33,374 nt of DNA from an uncultured cyanobacterium (GTDB lineage: Bacteria > Cyanobacteriota > Vampirovibrionia > Gastranaerophilales > Gastranaerophilaceae): positions 1 to 33,374 of the forward strand of contig CALYTW010000012.1 in the NCBI GenBank assembly GCA_945487905.1, in the 5' to 3' direction. A model generated the notes under the pieces. The model made no database searches. It had not been told where the DNA came from and saw nothing but the letters and a program-made list of their open reading frames with translations. Each line of letters opens with the position of its first letter. The first letter of the stretch is position 1. This document shows, piece after piece, positions 20,639-30,918 of the stretch. Position numbers and translations under genes: made by a program.

Positions 20639-20713
20639 ATAACAATCCTTCTTATTTATATTTACATGTTAACTCGTTTTTTATAAAAATCAATTGATAT
20701 TAATAACAAAAAA

Positions 20714-21358
20714 CTATTTAGTAAGAGTTTTTGTCATTTCTTTTATATTTTTCGATACTTTTAAAGACTCTCTAATTTTTTGTAATGATTTGTTATAAGT
20801 TCTTTTATCCAAATGACACTCTTTGGATTTCAAATACTTCAAACATTTTTGAGGATACTTGCCCATAATCGTTGCAAAAGCCCACGCAACACCCATTTGA
20901 GAATAATAATCATCTGTATTCAATTCATCCAATATTTTTATAGTTTTATCTATATATTCATTATTCAAATAATGCGAAAGTAAACACACTGACACAATCC
21001 TGCTTTCAAATTCTTTGCAGGAATCTTTATATTTCAGAATAAAATCCAAAAATATCTCAGGATATTCCCTTGCGACTTTAAAACTCTGGCATAGAGAATC
21101 ATTAACACCCCAATCATCAACCATAGGTATAAATTTTTCAAAATATTTTATTAATGTTCTTATATCATCTTTTGCATAACCTAATACAAAAGCATGCAGA
21201 AGTTTCAATTCAAACGTAGAAAAATCGTTATTTTCTATAAATTCTTTGTAATTATCTTTCGCAATTTTTCTCGCAAATTTACGCAGTTCAGGAATAGAAA
21301 TTCCGAATTTTGTCCTTTTTATACAGTTTAATTCTGATTTTATTTTTCTTAGGTCCAT
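20714..21358 (-). CDS. DNA alkylation repair protein (AlkD-like HEAT-repeat)
   Basis: 214 aa; GISIPELRKFARKI, VDDWGVNDSLCQSF, MGVAWAFATIMGKYPQKCLKYL typical of the family. Confidence 0.88.
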   Translation of the reverse strand: MDLRKIKSELNCIKRTKFGISIPELRKFARKIAKDNYKEFIENNDFSTFELKLLHAFVLGYAKDDIRTLIKYFEKFIPMVDDWGVNDSLCQSFKVAREYPEIFLDFILKYKDSCKEFESRIVSVCLLSHYLNNEYIDKTIKILDELNTDDYYSQMGVAWAFATIMGKYPQKCLKYLKSKECHLDKRTYNKSLQKIRESLKVSKNIKEMTKTLTK

Positions 21359-21742
21359 TACATACCGTTCATTCTGCCTGAATTTATATATAAATTTATC
21401 ATGTTTATTGCAAAAAAGAAAGCGGTATAAAAATAGTCCTGCATAGCCTAAACCAAGGTGCCCCAGGGGTTGGCAGTCAGCAGGGTGGGGAAACAGTGGG
21501 GCAGGGGAAGAAGACAGAGAGGGAGCTGGAGGTATGGAAGAATAGATATCAGGCGGTATAAAAGATACAACGCTATACCTGCGTACCCCTTATAATTCGA
21601 CCCTTGTTTAAAAAAGTCTTAGATTATTGGCGGTTCGCAAGTTTGCATTCGCTATATTTCTCTTATGAAAAATAGTTGCTCTTTTCAACTTTCTCACAGG
21701 AACAAGTTTCGGGCTTTACCCTCACTCTTGCCAAAATCCATA

Positions 21743-21771
21743 AAAAAAAACCCTGTCTGAAGACCGGGTTT
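21743..21771 (-). terminator. Rho-independent terminator on the minus strand
   Basis: Minus-strand aaacccggtcttcagacagggttt followed by a T-run; no annotated minus-strand gene directly upstream. Confidence 0.6.
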
Positions 21772-21916
21772 GGAATCTTGTTTTATAATTCCTCATGTGT
21801 GTAGAAGGTTAGTGTGTAGGTTGTATGAAAGGTTGTGTTATGTGTTTATTTAATGTTGTTTATCGCTTACATATATATAAAGTATTTTCAAAAGATATAA
21901 TTTCACAACCGGACCT

Positions 21917-21981
21917 ATTTTGTTACAATTGTTTACAATTGAAACTCTTTTTACTCTTTTTATTAACTTTTGTAACAAAAT
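21917..21981. promoter_or_regulatory. 12-bp inverted repeat in the sigma-factor upstream region
   Basis: attttgttacaa (21917-21928) ... ttgtaacaaaat (21970-21981), perfect. Confidence 0.5.
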
Positions 21982-22142
21982 CGCTAAAAAGGTGGTGTTT
22001 TTGTAATATTTCTTAATAAAACACTTGAAGTTTATATACGTGTGATATATATTAAGTATATAAGGATTATGTGTTATGTGTCAAGTCGATTTAATCCTTT
22101 GCCCATAAAATATACGTTTACTAATTATATGGAGTCAAAAGT

Positions 22143-23024
22143 ATGAAAGAATTTACCTCAAACAAAGTTACCAATCCATCAAAAGCAGTCTATGTTTCTA
22201 TGACATCTGGCTCGACAGAAATGAGTGACTATTTAAGAAAAATTAATACCATCAAGTCACTGGACATTAAAGACGAAAAAGAATTGGCCGCTAAAGCAAA
22301 ACAAGGAGATTTAAAAGCAAAAAAAGAACTTGTACAATCAAATTTAAGATTGGTTCTGACTATTGCAAGAAAAGCCATACATGTCTCAAAATTACCTATG
22401 GTTGATTTAATTCAGGAAGGCAATTTAGGTTTGATGGTTGCAGTTGAAAAGTTTAATCCGGATTTGGGTTACAGATTCTCTACTTATGCAACATGGTGGA
22501 TTAAACAGGCTATGTTCAAAGCTATTTCAGAGCAATCTTATTGCATGAAAATACCCGTTTACATTCAGGAAACATTATCAAAATTCTCCAAAGTAAAAGC
22601 CGAAATGGAAAAAAATTATAACTGTCAGGTTACCAATAGCGATGTTGCTAAAAAAATGGACATTGAACCTGAAAAAATAGATACTTATCTTTCAGCTTAT
22701 AATTCTACCGTGTCGATTGAAGGAAGTTTTGATGCGAACAACGGAAGCGAACTTTCTGTTGCGGATGTAGTAGCTGATGAGAATGGTTGTATTGAAGAAA
22801 ATGTGGAATACGAAGAATTAAAAAAAGAGATTGCCTCTGTTGTTGCTACATTGAAAGAAAGAGAGCAAAATGTAATTAAGATGAGATTTGGATTGGAAAA
22901 TTGTGCCAAAACAACTCTTGAAGACATCGGAAAATTGTACGGTGTAACAAAAGAATGTATAAGACAAACAGAAGCAAGAGCATTGGGAAAACTAAGAAGC
23001 GGATTAAATTGCTACGGTTACTAA
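22143..23024 (+). CDS. Sigma-70 family RNA polymerase sigma factor (RpoD/group 2-like)
   Basis: 293 aa; LVQSNLRLVLTIARKA, DLIQEGNLGLMVAVEKFNPDLGYRFSTYATWWIKQA, REQNVIKMRFGL...TLEDIGKLYGVTKECIRQTEARALGKLR. Confidence 0.94.
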   Translation: MKEFTSNKVTNPSKAVYVSMTSGSTEMSDYLRKINTIKSLDIKDEKELAAKAKQGDLKAKKELVQSNLRLVLTIARKAIHVSKLPMVDLIQEGNLGLMVAVEKFNPDLGYRFSTYATWWIKQAMFKAISEQSYCMKIPVYIQETLSKFSKVKAEMEKNYNCQVTNSDVAKKMDIEPEKIDTYLSAYNSTVSIEGSFDANNGSELSVADVVADENGCIEENVEYEELKKEIASVVATLKEREQNVIKMRFGLENCAKTTLEDIGKLYGVTKECIRQTEARALGKLRSGLNCYGY

Positions 23025-23027
23025 TAA

Positions 23028-23060
23028 AATGGGGCGGGTTGATTTTCAACCCGCCCCATT
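23028..23060. terminator. Bidirectional terminator
   Basis: Perfect stem aatggggcgggttga-ttt-tcaacccgccccatt between convergent genes. Confidence 0.85.
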
Positions 23061-23081
23061 CCTATTCATTTTATATCCAAA

Positions 23082-24494
23082 TTAGAATATAATCGTTAAT
23101 TCTTCATCAGGATTCAAGCTTGAATCATTAGACATGCTTGGAACAATGATGTATTTGCATTCGTCAACGAATTCATAAAGAACACCGAATGTTCCTGATA
23201 CAGCATACTTAGTGATGTTGTATACACCTTTACCAACTGCGATAACGCCTGAACCAAGACTCTTCAAGCCTTTAAGAGGATGAAGTGAGAACGTATCAGA
23301 CATTGAATCTGAGCAATTGTCAAGAATTTCTTCCGAACCATTAGCAATAACTTCAGCTGTTTCAGAAACCGATCTTCCTGCAACACCTGCGACTCTGCCA
23401 ACCATTGAGAACGGAGCGCCCAATACTCTTGAAATAATATTAGGATTCTTGATTACATCAGCTTGTGCGCTTGAAACATTTTTCGGAAATTCAACGCAAT
23501 TGTCTCCGTTTGAAATGCTGTTAAATTCAACTTCAATATATCCGGGTTTTTGCACGCCAGGTCTTGCAACTGCTATTACTTTACCCTTAACTGTAGAACC
23601 TGCCGGGAAAGAAACACCGTTGAAAACTACATCTTGAGTTGTTTTTGCTGTAAAAGTATCATTAACATTAGAAGTTCTAGCACTCAATCTTTCGCTTAAT
23701 TTGATTTTAACCGCTGTTTGTTCATATTTTGTTGCACATCCAACTGCACCGTTTGAAAGATCAATTCTGAAGTTTTTCTTCATAGCTGAAACTAAGAATG
23801 CAACCTGTTCTTTAGAAAGATATTCGTCATTGATAACTTTATCCTGATCCGGTAATACATTTAAGATACCTGAAGCAATAACTTCGTTTGTTGCGGCATA
23901 AGCCCATTCAGGGATGTATTTAAGCTGTTGACCGTTTAATACAGGAATAGCTGTCTTGCTTGCAGGAACTTCCATCATTTTTGCGAAAGTACAGAATACT
24001 TCAGCTTTGTTGATAGCTTTGTCAGGTTTAAATGTTTTGTCAGGGTAACCAATCATAATATCCAGAGTTAAAACTCTGTCGATTTCTTCTTTAGCCCAAT
24101 AAGAAGCAGTTACATCAGAATAGCTGTCAGTTGCTGCTTTTGTTAAGCCTAAACCTTCAGAGATTAAGAATGCTAACTCAGAACGCAGAACCGGCATCTT
24201 AGGATTATAAACTGCACCTCTTTTTTGATCCATTTTGGATTGCATATTATCGAGCATTTTCTTAGCATTACGTGATACTACAACATTTTGTTTTCCTTCA
24301 ATTGTTTTTGCTTGACATGGTTTGTAGATTTTACCGCCGATTACTACATCATTTTCAGCTGTTACAAGTGAATGACCTTGTGAACCAAAAAGGGTAGGAT
24401 GAGCATAAGCTTGAATATTTTCATCAGCTACTGCTACACCTGCAGAAATAGCGATAACACCCATTGTCATCAAGAGTTCTTTAGAAATTTTCAT
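23082..24494 (-). CDS. SLH-domain exported protein
   Basis: 470 aa; signal peptide MKISKELLMTMGVIAISAGVAVADE; SLH-like YSDVTASYWAKEEIDRVLTLDIMIGYPDKTFKPDKAINKAEVFCTFAKMM. Confidence 0.85.
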   Translation of the reverse strand: MKISKELLMTMGVIAISAGVAVADENIQAYAHPTLFGSQGHSLVTAENDVVIGGKIYKPCQAKTIEGKQNVVVSRNAKKMLDNMQSKMDQKRGAVYNPKMPVLRSELAFLISEGLGLTKAATDSYSDVTASYWAKEEIDRVLTLDIMIGYPDKTFKPDKAINKAEVFCTFAKMMEVPASKTAIPVLNGQQLKYIPEWAYAATNEVIASGILNVLPDQDKVINDEYLSKEQVAFLVSAMKKNFRIDLSNGAVGCATKYEQTAVKIKLSERLSARTSNVNDTFTAKTTQDVVFNGVSFPAGSTVKGKVIAVARPGVQKPGYIEVEFNSISNGDNCVEFPKNVSSAQADVIKNPNIISRVLGAPFSMVGRVAGVAGRSVSETAEVIANGSEEILDNCSDSMSDTFSLHPLKGLKSLGSGVIAVGKGVYNITKYAVSGTFGVLYEFVDECKYIIVPSMSNDSSLNPDEELTIIF

Positions 24495-24580
24495 ACTTCT
24501 CCTTTCATATGACTCTGTCCTTTTTTAAGATTGTCACTCTTCCACTACATAATATTTTCGTTTATATTATAACACAAATT

Positions 24581-25576
24581 TTATTTTCTACGTTTTTGTA
24601 AAAGATATGCTTGGGGATAGCAATAATCTTCTCTAAAACCTATTTTTCTGTACATTTTCAAAGCTTTGTAATTATTTGTTTCAGTTGTTACATTGACTTC
24701 GCTTATATCTCTTTGACCTAATTTTGTCCAATCTGTCATAGTTTTTATTGTACGATTTAAAAGCAATGCCGAAAATCCATTACCCCTATGATTTTTTTCA
24801 ATAGCTACCAGCGGAATATTTGCGATTTTACCTCCTGTAATATTTGCAAAAGCGAAGCCGCATGGTTTTTCATCAAACAGCAGAACCGATGTGGCTTCCG
24901 GCAGAAATTCGCCGTAAATACTTTCCGTAACTTTATTTATGATATCAGTAGTACCGTCCATGCTTTTGTATCTTGTATCATATATTGCATCTTGTGTATC
25001 TTTAAATGCTTCATAAATTATCCTTACAGCATCTTCCTTAAACAAGTCGGAATAACCAACTACTTTGTATCTGTCGAACTTACCAGGAAGTTTCATGTTT
25101 TCAAGTATTCTTTCAGAGGATGCATTTCCCATGACAAATCTTAAAACTGCAAGACCTATAAATTTAAACCCATATTTTGCTATATCAGCAGTAAATACTG
25201 ATTGATGACCTATCATCGGATATGAGACAACTTTTGTCTGCCGGTCAGCTTCAGTTAATTCCAAAAATCTTTCTATTAAAAGCTTGTGTTTTGTTATTTC
25301 ATCTTCATTTCCAAGACAATGAACAATATTTAATTCTATGGATTCGGAAATTGATGTTGTATAAACCAAAAACGCTGTAGGAATATTGTGTTCTTTTAAA
25401 ACAATACATTTAAGATACCCTTTTTCGACAGCATCAATGAATTCCTCATATTCAAGCGGTTCAAGCTCAAATTTATATTCGCTGACAGCCTTTGATTTAA
25501 AGTCATTATAAACGCCTTTAAATATTTTGTATAAACCGCTGTCTAAAATTTCTGCTTCGTAGCCCGTTTCTATCAT
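24581..25576 (-). CDS. GNAT family N-acetyltransferase-like protein
   Basis: 331 aa; C-terminal NIPLVAIEKNHRGNGFSALLLNRTIKTM...NVTTETNNYKALKMYRKIGFRED. Confidence 0.8.
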   Translation of the reverse strand: MIETGYEAEILDSGLYKIFKGVYNDFKSKAVSEYKFELEPLEYEEFIDAVEKGYLKCIVLKEHNIPTAFLVYTTSISESIELNIVHCLGNEDEITKHKLLIERFLELTEADRQTKVVSYPMIGHQSVFTADIAKYGFKFIGLAVLRFVMGNASSERILENMKLPGKFDRYKVVGYSDLFKEDAVRIIYEAFKDTQDAIYDTRYKSMDGTTDIINKVTESIYGEFLPEATSVLLFDEKPCGFAFANITGGKIANIPLVAIEKNHRGNGFSALLLNRTIKTMTDWTKLGQRDISEVNVTTETNNYKALKMYRKIGFREDYCYPQAYLLQKRRK

Positions 25577-25586
25577 AAAAAATCCT

Positions 25587-26795
25587 CTACATTAGATGAT
25601 GCATCTTTTCTTTTTTTGTATTTATATATCTTTCGTTATATTTATTAACTTCCGATTTTATATTTATATTTTCGTGAATTGTAAGTCCGTAGCCTTTCAA
25701 GCCAATAATTTTTTTAGGATTATTTGTAATCAGATTGAAGTTGTTAAAACCCAAATCAAGAATAATTTGAGCACCGACACCATAGTTTCTCAAATCTGGT
25801 GCAAACCCGAGTGAAACATTTGCTTCAATTGTATCCTGACCTTGTTCCTGTAATTTATATGCTTTAAGCTTATTTATAAGTCCGATTCCACGTCCTTCGT
25901 GATCTCTTATGTATATCAGCGCACCTTTTCCGTAATCACTTATCATGTGAAGTGCCTTGTGCAATTGCCAATTGCAGTCACACTTAAGGCTGTGGAATAT
26001 ATCTCCGGTCAAACATTCACTGTGAACTCTGATAAGCGGAGTTTTGTCCGAGCCGTCATCTTTTACAAGCGCAACATGTTCGCATCCTGTTATTGTATCC
26101 GTATACCCAAAGATATTAAAATCTCCGAATTGAGTAGGCAAAAATACTTCGATTTCTCGCTTTACAAACTTTTCCCGTTTGAGGCGGTAAGCGATTAAAT
26201 CAGAAACAGTGATAAATTTTATGTTGTGATTTTGTGCAAATTCTGCCAACTCGTCTCTGCGCATCATATGTCCGTCTTCTGACATAATTTCACACATAAC
26301 CCCTGCATGCCTGTGACCTGAAAGTTTTGCCAAATCTACGACCGCTTCTGTATGACCGCATCTTTTCAAAACTCCGCCCTTTCTGGCTACACAAGGAAAC
26401 ATATGCCCCGGGCGCCTTAAATCGGAAGGAACTGCATCCGAAGCTATTGCCACTTCTATTGTTTTTGCCCTATCAAAAGCAGAAATACCTGTTGTTACCC
26501 CAAATTTCGGATGTGCATCTATACTCAATGAAAAAGCCGTCTGCATACTTTCCGTATTACGTGAAACCATTTGGGGTAATTCAAGCTTTTCCGCTATTTC
26601 GGAAGAAATTGCAAGACAAATAAGACCTCTGCATTCCTTTGCCATAAAGTTTATAAATTCAGGTGTCACAAATTCGGCAGAAATAATCAAATCGCCTTCA
26701 TTTTCTCTGTCTTCGTCATCGGCAACAATGAGAGGCTTTCCGTTTTTGAAATCCTCTAAAGCTTCTTCAATTGTACTAAAATACGTATTTGTCAT
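25587..26795 (-). CDS. ribBA: Bifunctional 3,4-DHBP synthase / GTP cyclohydrolase II
   Basis: 402 aa; DDEDRENEGDLI, GHTEAVVDLAKLSG (RibB); RVHSECLTGDIFHSLKCDCNWQL, RDHEGRGIGLINKLKAYKLQ (RibA). Confidence 0.97.
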   Translation of the reverse strand: MTNTYFSTIEEALEDFKNGKPLIVADDEDRENEGDLIISAEFVTPEFINFMAKECRGLICLAISSEIAEKLELPQMVSRNTESMQTAFSLSIDAHPKFGVTTGISAFDRAKTIEVAIASDAVPSDLRRPGHMFPCVARKGGVLKRCGHTEAVVDLAKLSGHRHAGVMCEIMSEDGHMMRRDELAEFAQNHNIKFITVSDLIAYRLKREKFVKREIEVFLPTQFGDFNIFGYTDTITGCEHVALVKDDGSDKTPLIRVHSECLTGDIFHSLKCDCNWQLHKALHMISDYGKGALIYIRDHEGRGIGLINKLKAYKLQEQGQDTIEANVSLGFAPDLRNYGVGAQIILDLGFNNFNLITNNPKKIIGLKGYGLTIHENINIKSEVNKYNERYINTKKEKMHHLM

Positions 26796-26803
26796 AGCTG
26801 TTT

Positions 26804-27433
26804 TTACAAAAACCCGTTTTCATGCAGAAATTCAGAGTCTATTCCTGTTTTATTATTATCCGTTGATAAAAATTTTTCAATATATTTTGCACACATATCA
26901 ACTTCTACGTTTACAAAATTATCTTTACTCAAGTATTGTAAATTTGTATTTTCAAATGTATGGGGGATTACGGCAATCGTAATTATGTTTTTATTTACAT
27001 CTGCAATAGTCAAACTTATACCGTTGATAGAAATTGAACCTTTTTTAATAACATATTTAGCATATTCATTCGGAATTTCTATTTTCAGATTATAGAAATT
27101 TCCGATTTTAGTTACATTTACGCATTTACCCCTGCCATCAATATGTCCGGAAACAATATGTCCCCCGAATCTTCCATCTGCGGGCATCGCACGTTCAAGA
27201 TTAACAAAATCTCCTGATTTCAAATCATTAAGGTTTGTAACCTTTTTGGTTTCGGGAGATATATCTGCAGTTAAACCGTTATCACTGATTTTACAAACAG
27301 TTAAGCATATACCGTTGACTGAAACACTGTCTCCGATTTTTGTATTTTCAATAACGGTTTGACACAAAATACCGATTTTATCAGACGAAATAAATTCTAT
27401 CCTGCCTATTTCTTCTATAATACCCGTGAACAT
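26804..27433 (-). CDS. ribE: Riboflavin synthase alpha chain
   Basis: MFTGIIEEIGRIEFI... duplicated lumazine-binding domains (VSVNGICLTV, ISINGISLTIADV); start taken at MFTGI. Confidence 0.95.
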   Translation of the reverse strand: MFTGIIEEIGRIEFISSDKIGILCQTVIENTKIGDSVSVNGICLTVCKISDNGLTADISPETKKVTNLNDLKSGDFVNLERAMPADGRFGGHIVSGHIDGRGKCVNVTKIGNFYNLKIEIPNEYAKYVIKKGSISINGISLTIADVNKNIITIAVIPHTFENTNLQYLSKDNFVNVEVDMCAKYIEKFLSTDNNKTGIDSEFLHENGFL

Positions 27434-27510
27434 ACAGTGATTATACCATAAGACACAGCAACTTGTCATTAATATATGGTTAAACTTTTAATTTATGTTA
27501 GAATTAATTT

Positions 27511-28593
27511 ATGAATACAAAATATTGGACTGCATTCGCTTCAATTGAGCAGTTGGATTCAACCTTTATCCAACAGCTTTATAATTATTTCGGAGATATT
27601 GAAACCGCATTTAATGCAAATATTTCTGAGCTCAGACAGATAGAAGGACTTTCCGTAAAAAAAGCCGAGACCTTTGTGGAAAAAAAGAAGAAAATAAATC
27701 CTGATCAAACACTGGAATTCGTTTTAAACAGGGAGATAAAAATATTAACCTTTGACGACACAAATTATCCCTATATGCTCCGTCAAATTCCAAACCCTCC
27801 GATGACTTTGTTTTATAAAGGAGATTTGTCTGGCTGTAATTTGAACAAAACAGTAGCCTTTGTGGGTTCAAGAAAGGCAAGTTTTTCTGGCAAAGAAGGA
27901 GTAAGCAGAGTTATTGCCGATTTAAGGAACACCGACTTGTGTATAGTTTCAGGACTTGCTACCGGAATCGATGCAGTTTCACACAAAAGTGCAATAGATA
28001 ACAACCTTAAAACAATTGGAGTTATAGCCAGCGGTCTTGACCATATTTATCCTACAGGCAATAAACACTTGTATGAACAAATTGAAAACGGATGCGGTGC
28101 TGTTGCAACTGAATATTACCCGACATTTGAGCCGTTACAGTATAGATTTCCGCAGAGAAACAGAATTATAACAGGCTTGTCATACGGAACTGTTGTCGGA
28201 GAGGCTGCTCTAAAAAGCGGAGCTTTGATAAGTGCTAATTTAACCCTCGAACAGGGCAGAGAACTTATGTGCATCCCAGGAGCGATAAATAATGTCAATA
28301 CGGAAGGAATATATAAACTGTTGAAAGACGGTGCAACAATGGTTACAACAGGGGAAGATATTTTAAATACACTCGGCTGGGAAGTTCAAACTTCGGAAAA
28401 ATTTCATGAAAACAAAGTTTCAAAAAAATATCTGCCGGTTTATAATATAGTGTCAGTTGAAGCAAAGGGATTTGATGAAATACAAACCGAAACCGGAATG
28501 AAAACCGACGAATTGTTAGTTCTATTGACAGAAATGGAACTTCACGGTTTAATAGAACAGTCAGACGGCGATAAGTATAAAAGGGTAAATTAA
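27511..28593 (+). CDS. dprA: DNA processing protein DprA
   Basis: 360 aa; VAFVGSRKASFSGKEGVSRV, IVSGLATGIDAVSHKSAID, FPQRNRIITGLSYGTVVGEAALKSGALISANLTLEQGRELMCIPG. Confidence 0.96.
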   Translation: MNTKYWTAFASIEQLDSTFIQQLYNYFGDIETAFNANISELRQIEGLSVKKAETFVEKKKKINPDQTLEFVLNREIKILTFDDTNYPYMLRQIPNPPMTLFYKGDLSGCNLNKTVAFVGSRKASFSGKEGVSRVIADLRNTDLCIVSGLATGIDAVSHKSAIDNNLKTIGVIASGLDHIYPTGNKHLYEQIENGCGAVATEYYPTFEPLQYRFPQRNRIITGLSYGTVVGEAALKSGALISANLTLEQGRELMCIPGAINNVNTEGIYKLLKDGATMVTTGEDILNTLGWEVQTSEKFHENKVSKKYLPVYNIVSVEAKGFDEIQTETGMKTDELLVLLTEMELHGLIEQSDGDKYKRVN

Positions 28594-28605
28594 GGGGCGG
28601 TCAAA

Positions 28606-30918
28606 GTGGCGGAAGCTTTTGCGGAAGAAAAACCCAAGAAATCTAAAAAAGAAAGAGCATTAGTAATAGTCGAGTCTCCCGCTAAATCAAAAACAATAAA
28701 GAAAATTTTGGGAGACGGCTATCAGATAGAAGCAAGTTTCGGACATGTAAGAAATTTGCCTGAAAACATTTTGGGATTTGATGTTCACAATGATTTTAAG
28801 CCCACCTACGTTATTATCCCCGAAAAGAAAAAGGTTGTTACAAAATTGAATGAACTTGCAAAGCATTCGGATAAAGTGTATCTCGCATCCGACCCTGACC
28901 GTGAAGGAGAAGCTATTGCATGGCATGTTCGTGAACTTTTAGAAGTGGACGACAAAAAGATTTTTAGAATCGAATTTAATGAAATTACTCCAAAGGCGGT
29001 AAAATATGCTGTCGAACATTCCCGCCAGATTGATATGGATAAGGTTCAGGCACAGCAGACAAGACAAATCTTGGATAAACTCGTAGGATACAAACTTTCT
29101 CCCGTGCTTTGGAAACAGCTCGGGAATTACCATCTGTCAGCAGGAAGAGTCCAGTCTGTTGCACTACGTATGATTTGTGAAAGAGAAGAAGAAATAGAAG
29201 CCTTTATCCCGAAGGAGTACTGGTCAATTCACACAATCATGGATAAAGGGGGTAAATGTTTTGAAGCGGAAGTTGTTAAACACAAAGGTAAAAAATTTGA
29301 GATAAACAGTGAAGATGAAGCTAATAAAATAAAAGAATATTTGCTTTCTCCATCTTGCGAATACAAAGTCGAAAAAGTTACTCAAAAAACCACAAAACGT
29401 AAGCCTACAGCACCATTTATAACCTCTACATTACAGCGTGCTGCGAGTTCAAAACTAGGATTCGGGGTGCAAAAAACAATGCAGGTTGCTCAAAAACTTT
29501 ATGAAGGTATTGAAATTGAAGGTACTCCCGTTGGTTTAATAACTTATATGAGAACAGACTCAGTTCGTATTTCTGATGATGCACATGAAATGGCAAAAAA
29601 TTTCATTATGGAAAATTACGGCGAGAAATATTACCCTGAGACAACAAATGTTTATGTAAAAGGTAAACAAAATGTTCAGGATGCACACGAAGCGATTCGT
29701 CCTTCATATCCTGAAAGAACTCCCGAAAGTCTAAAAAAATATTTACCTCCGGATCAGTATAAACTATACAAACTCATTTGGGAAAAATTTATGTCTTCTC
29801 AAATGGCACCCGCAGAAATCGGAAATAAAACAATAGATATTTTTGCAGGAGAATACGGACTTAGAGCCGGAACAAGCAAAGTAGTTTTCGACGGATTTTT
29901 AAAAGTTTATAACGATGCAGAGGAAGAAGAACAGGACAAAGAGGCTAAAATTCCGGATTTAGCTCAAGGAGATGTTGTAAATTGCAAGGAAGTTAACCCT
30001 AAACAGCATTTTACTCAACCGCCCCCGAGATATAACGAAGCTTCTCTCGTAAAAGCTCTTGAAGAACAGGGAATAGGTCGTCCTTCAACCTATGCGACGA
30101 TTATAACAGTCATTCAGACAAGAAAATATGTTGAAAAAAAAGACAAGGCGCTTTTCCCAACACTTCTCGGAAGAACTGTCTGCAAACAATTGGTTTCACA
30201 ATTTGCCGATATTATGGATTATAAATTTACTGCGGGCATGGAAGAAAAACTTGATGCTATTGCAGAGAAAAAAGCTGTTTGGAACAAAGTTTTGAAAGAT
30301 TTTTATACTCCGTTCATGGAAGAAGTAAATTCCGTCATGAAAACAGCACAAAAGGTTGTTATAGAAAGCGATAAAATCTGTCCGAATTGCGGAAAGAAAA
30401 TGCTTGTCCGAACAAGCCGGTATGGAAACCAATTTTTAGGCTGTTCCGGTTATCCCGAATGTAAAACTATTATTTCTATTAACAATATTAACGAACTGGA
30501 AGATTCTTCAGATGGGATAAATGAGAGCGGTGAAAACACGCAAATTATGGAAGAAAAATGTGAAAAATGCGGAGGACAAATGGTTCTTAAAACCGGTCCT
30601 TACGGAAAATATACAGAATGCACCGAATGCAATGCACGCAAAAAATATATTCGTTCGACCGGAGTAAAATGCCCTAAATGCGGACAGGGAGAAATTGTTG
30701 AAAAGAAATCCAAATCAGGAAAGATTTTTTTCGGATGCAACAAATATCCGGATTGTGATTACGCTCTCTGGGATGAACCTACAGGAGAACATTGCCCCAA
30801 CTGCGGAGAACTTATTGTAAAAAGAACTACCAAAAACGGTGTTGTCGAGAGTTGTTCAAACAGAAAATGCGGTTATAAAAAAGCTGTCGAACAGATTAAT
30901 CCAGCCAATACAGAATAA
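28606..30918 (+). CDS. topA: DNA topoisomerase I (type IA)
   Basis: GTG start; LVIVESPAKSKTIKKILG, SDPDREGEAIAWHV, TYMRTDSVRIS; four C-terminal zinc-ribbon-like units. Confidence 0.97.
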   Translation: MAEAFAEEKPKKSKKERALVIVESPAKSKTIKKILGDGYQIEASFGHVRNLPENILGFDVHNDFKPTYVIIPEKKKVVTKLNELAKHSDKVYLASDPDREGEAIAWHVRELLEVDDKKIFRIEFNEITPKAVKYAVEHSRQIDMDKVQAQQTRQILDKLVGYKLSPVLWKQLGNYHLSAGRVQSVALRMICEREEEIEAFIPKEYWSIHTIMDKGGKCFEAEVVKHKGKKFEINSEDEANKIKEYLLSPSCEYKVEKVTQKTTKRKPTAPFITSTLQRAASSKLGFGVQKTMQVAQKLYEGIEIEGTPVGLITYMRTDSVRISDDAHEMAKNFIMENYGEKYYPETTNVYVKGKQNVQDAHEAIRPSYPERTPESLKKYLPPDQYKLYKLIWEKFMSSQMAPAEIGNKTIDIFAGEYGLRAGTSKVVFDGFLKVYNDAEEEEQDKEAKIPDLAQGDVVNCKEVNPKQHFTQPPPRYNEASLVKALEEQGIGRPSTYATIITVIQTRKYVEKKDKALFPTLLGRTVCKQLVSQFADIMDYKFTAGMEEKLDAIAEKKAVWNKVLKDFYTPFMEEVNSVMKTAQKVVIESDKICPNCGKKMLVRTSRYGNQFLGCSGYPECKTIISINNINELEDSSDGINESGENTQIMEEKCEKCGGQMVLKTGPYGKYTECTECNARKKYIRSTGVKCPKCGQGEIVEKKSKSGKIFFGCNKYPDCDYALWDEPTGEHCPNCGELIVKRTTKNGVVESCSNRKCGYKKAVEQINPANTE

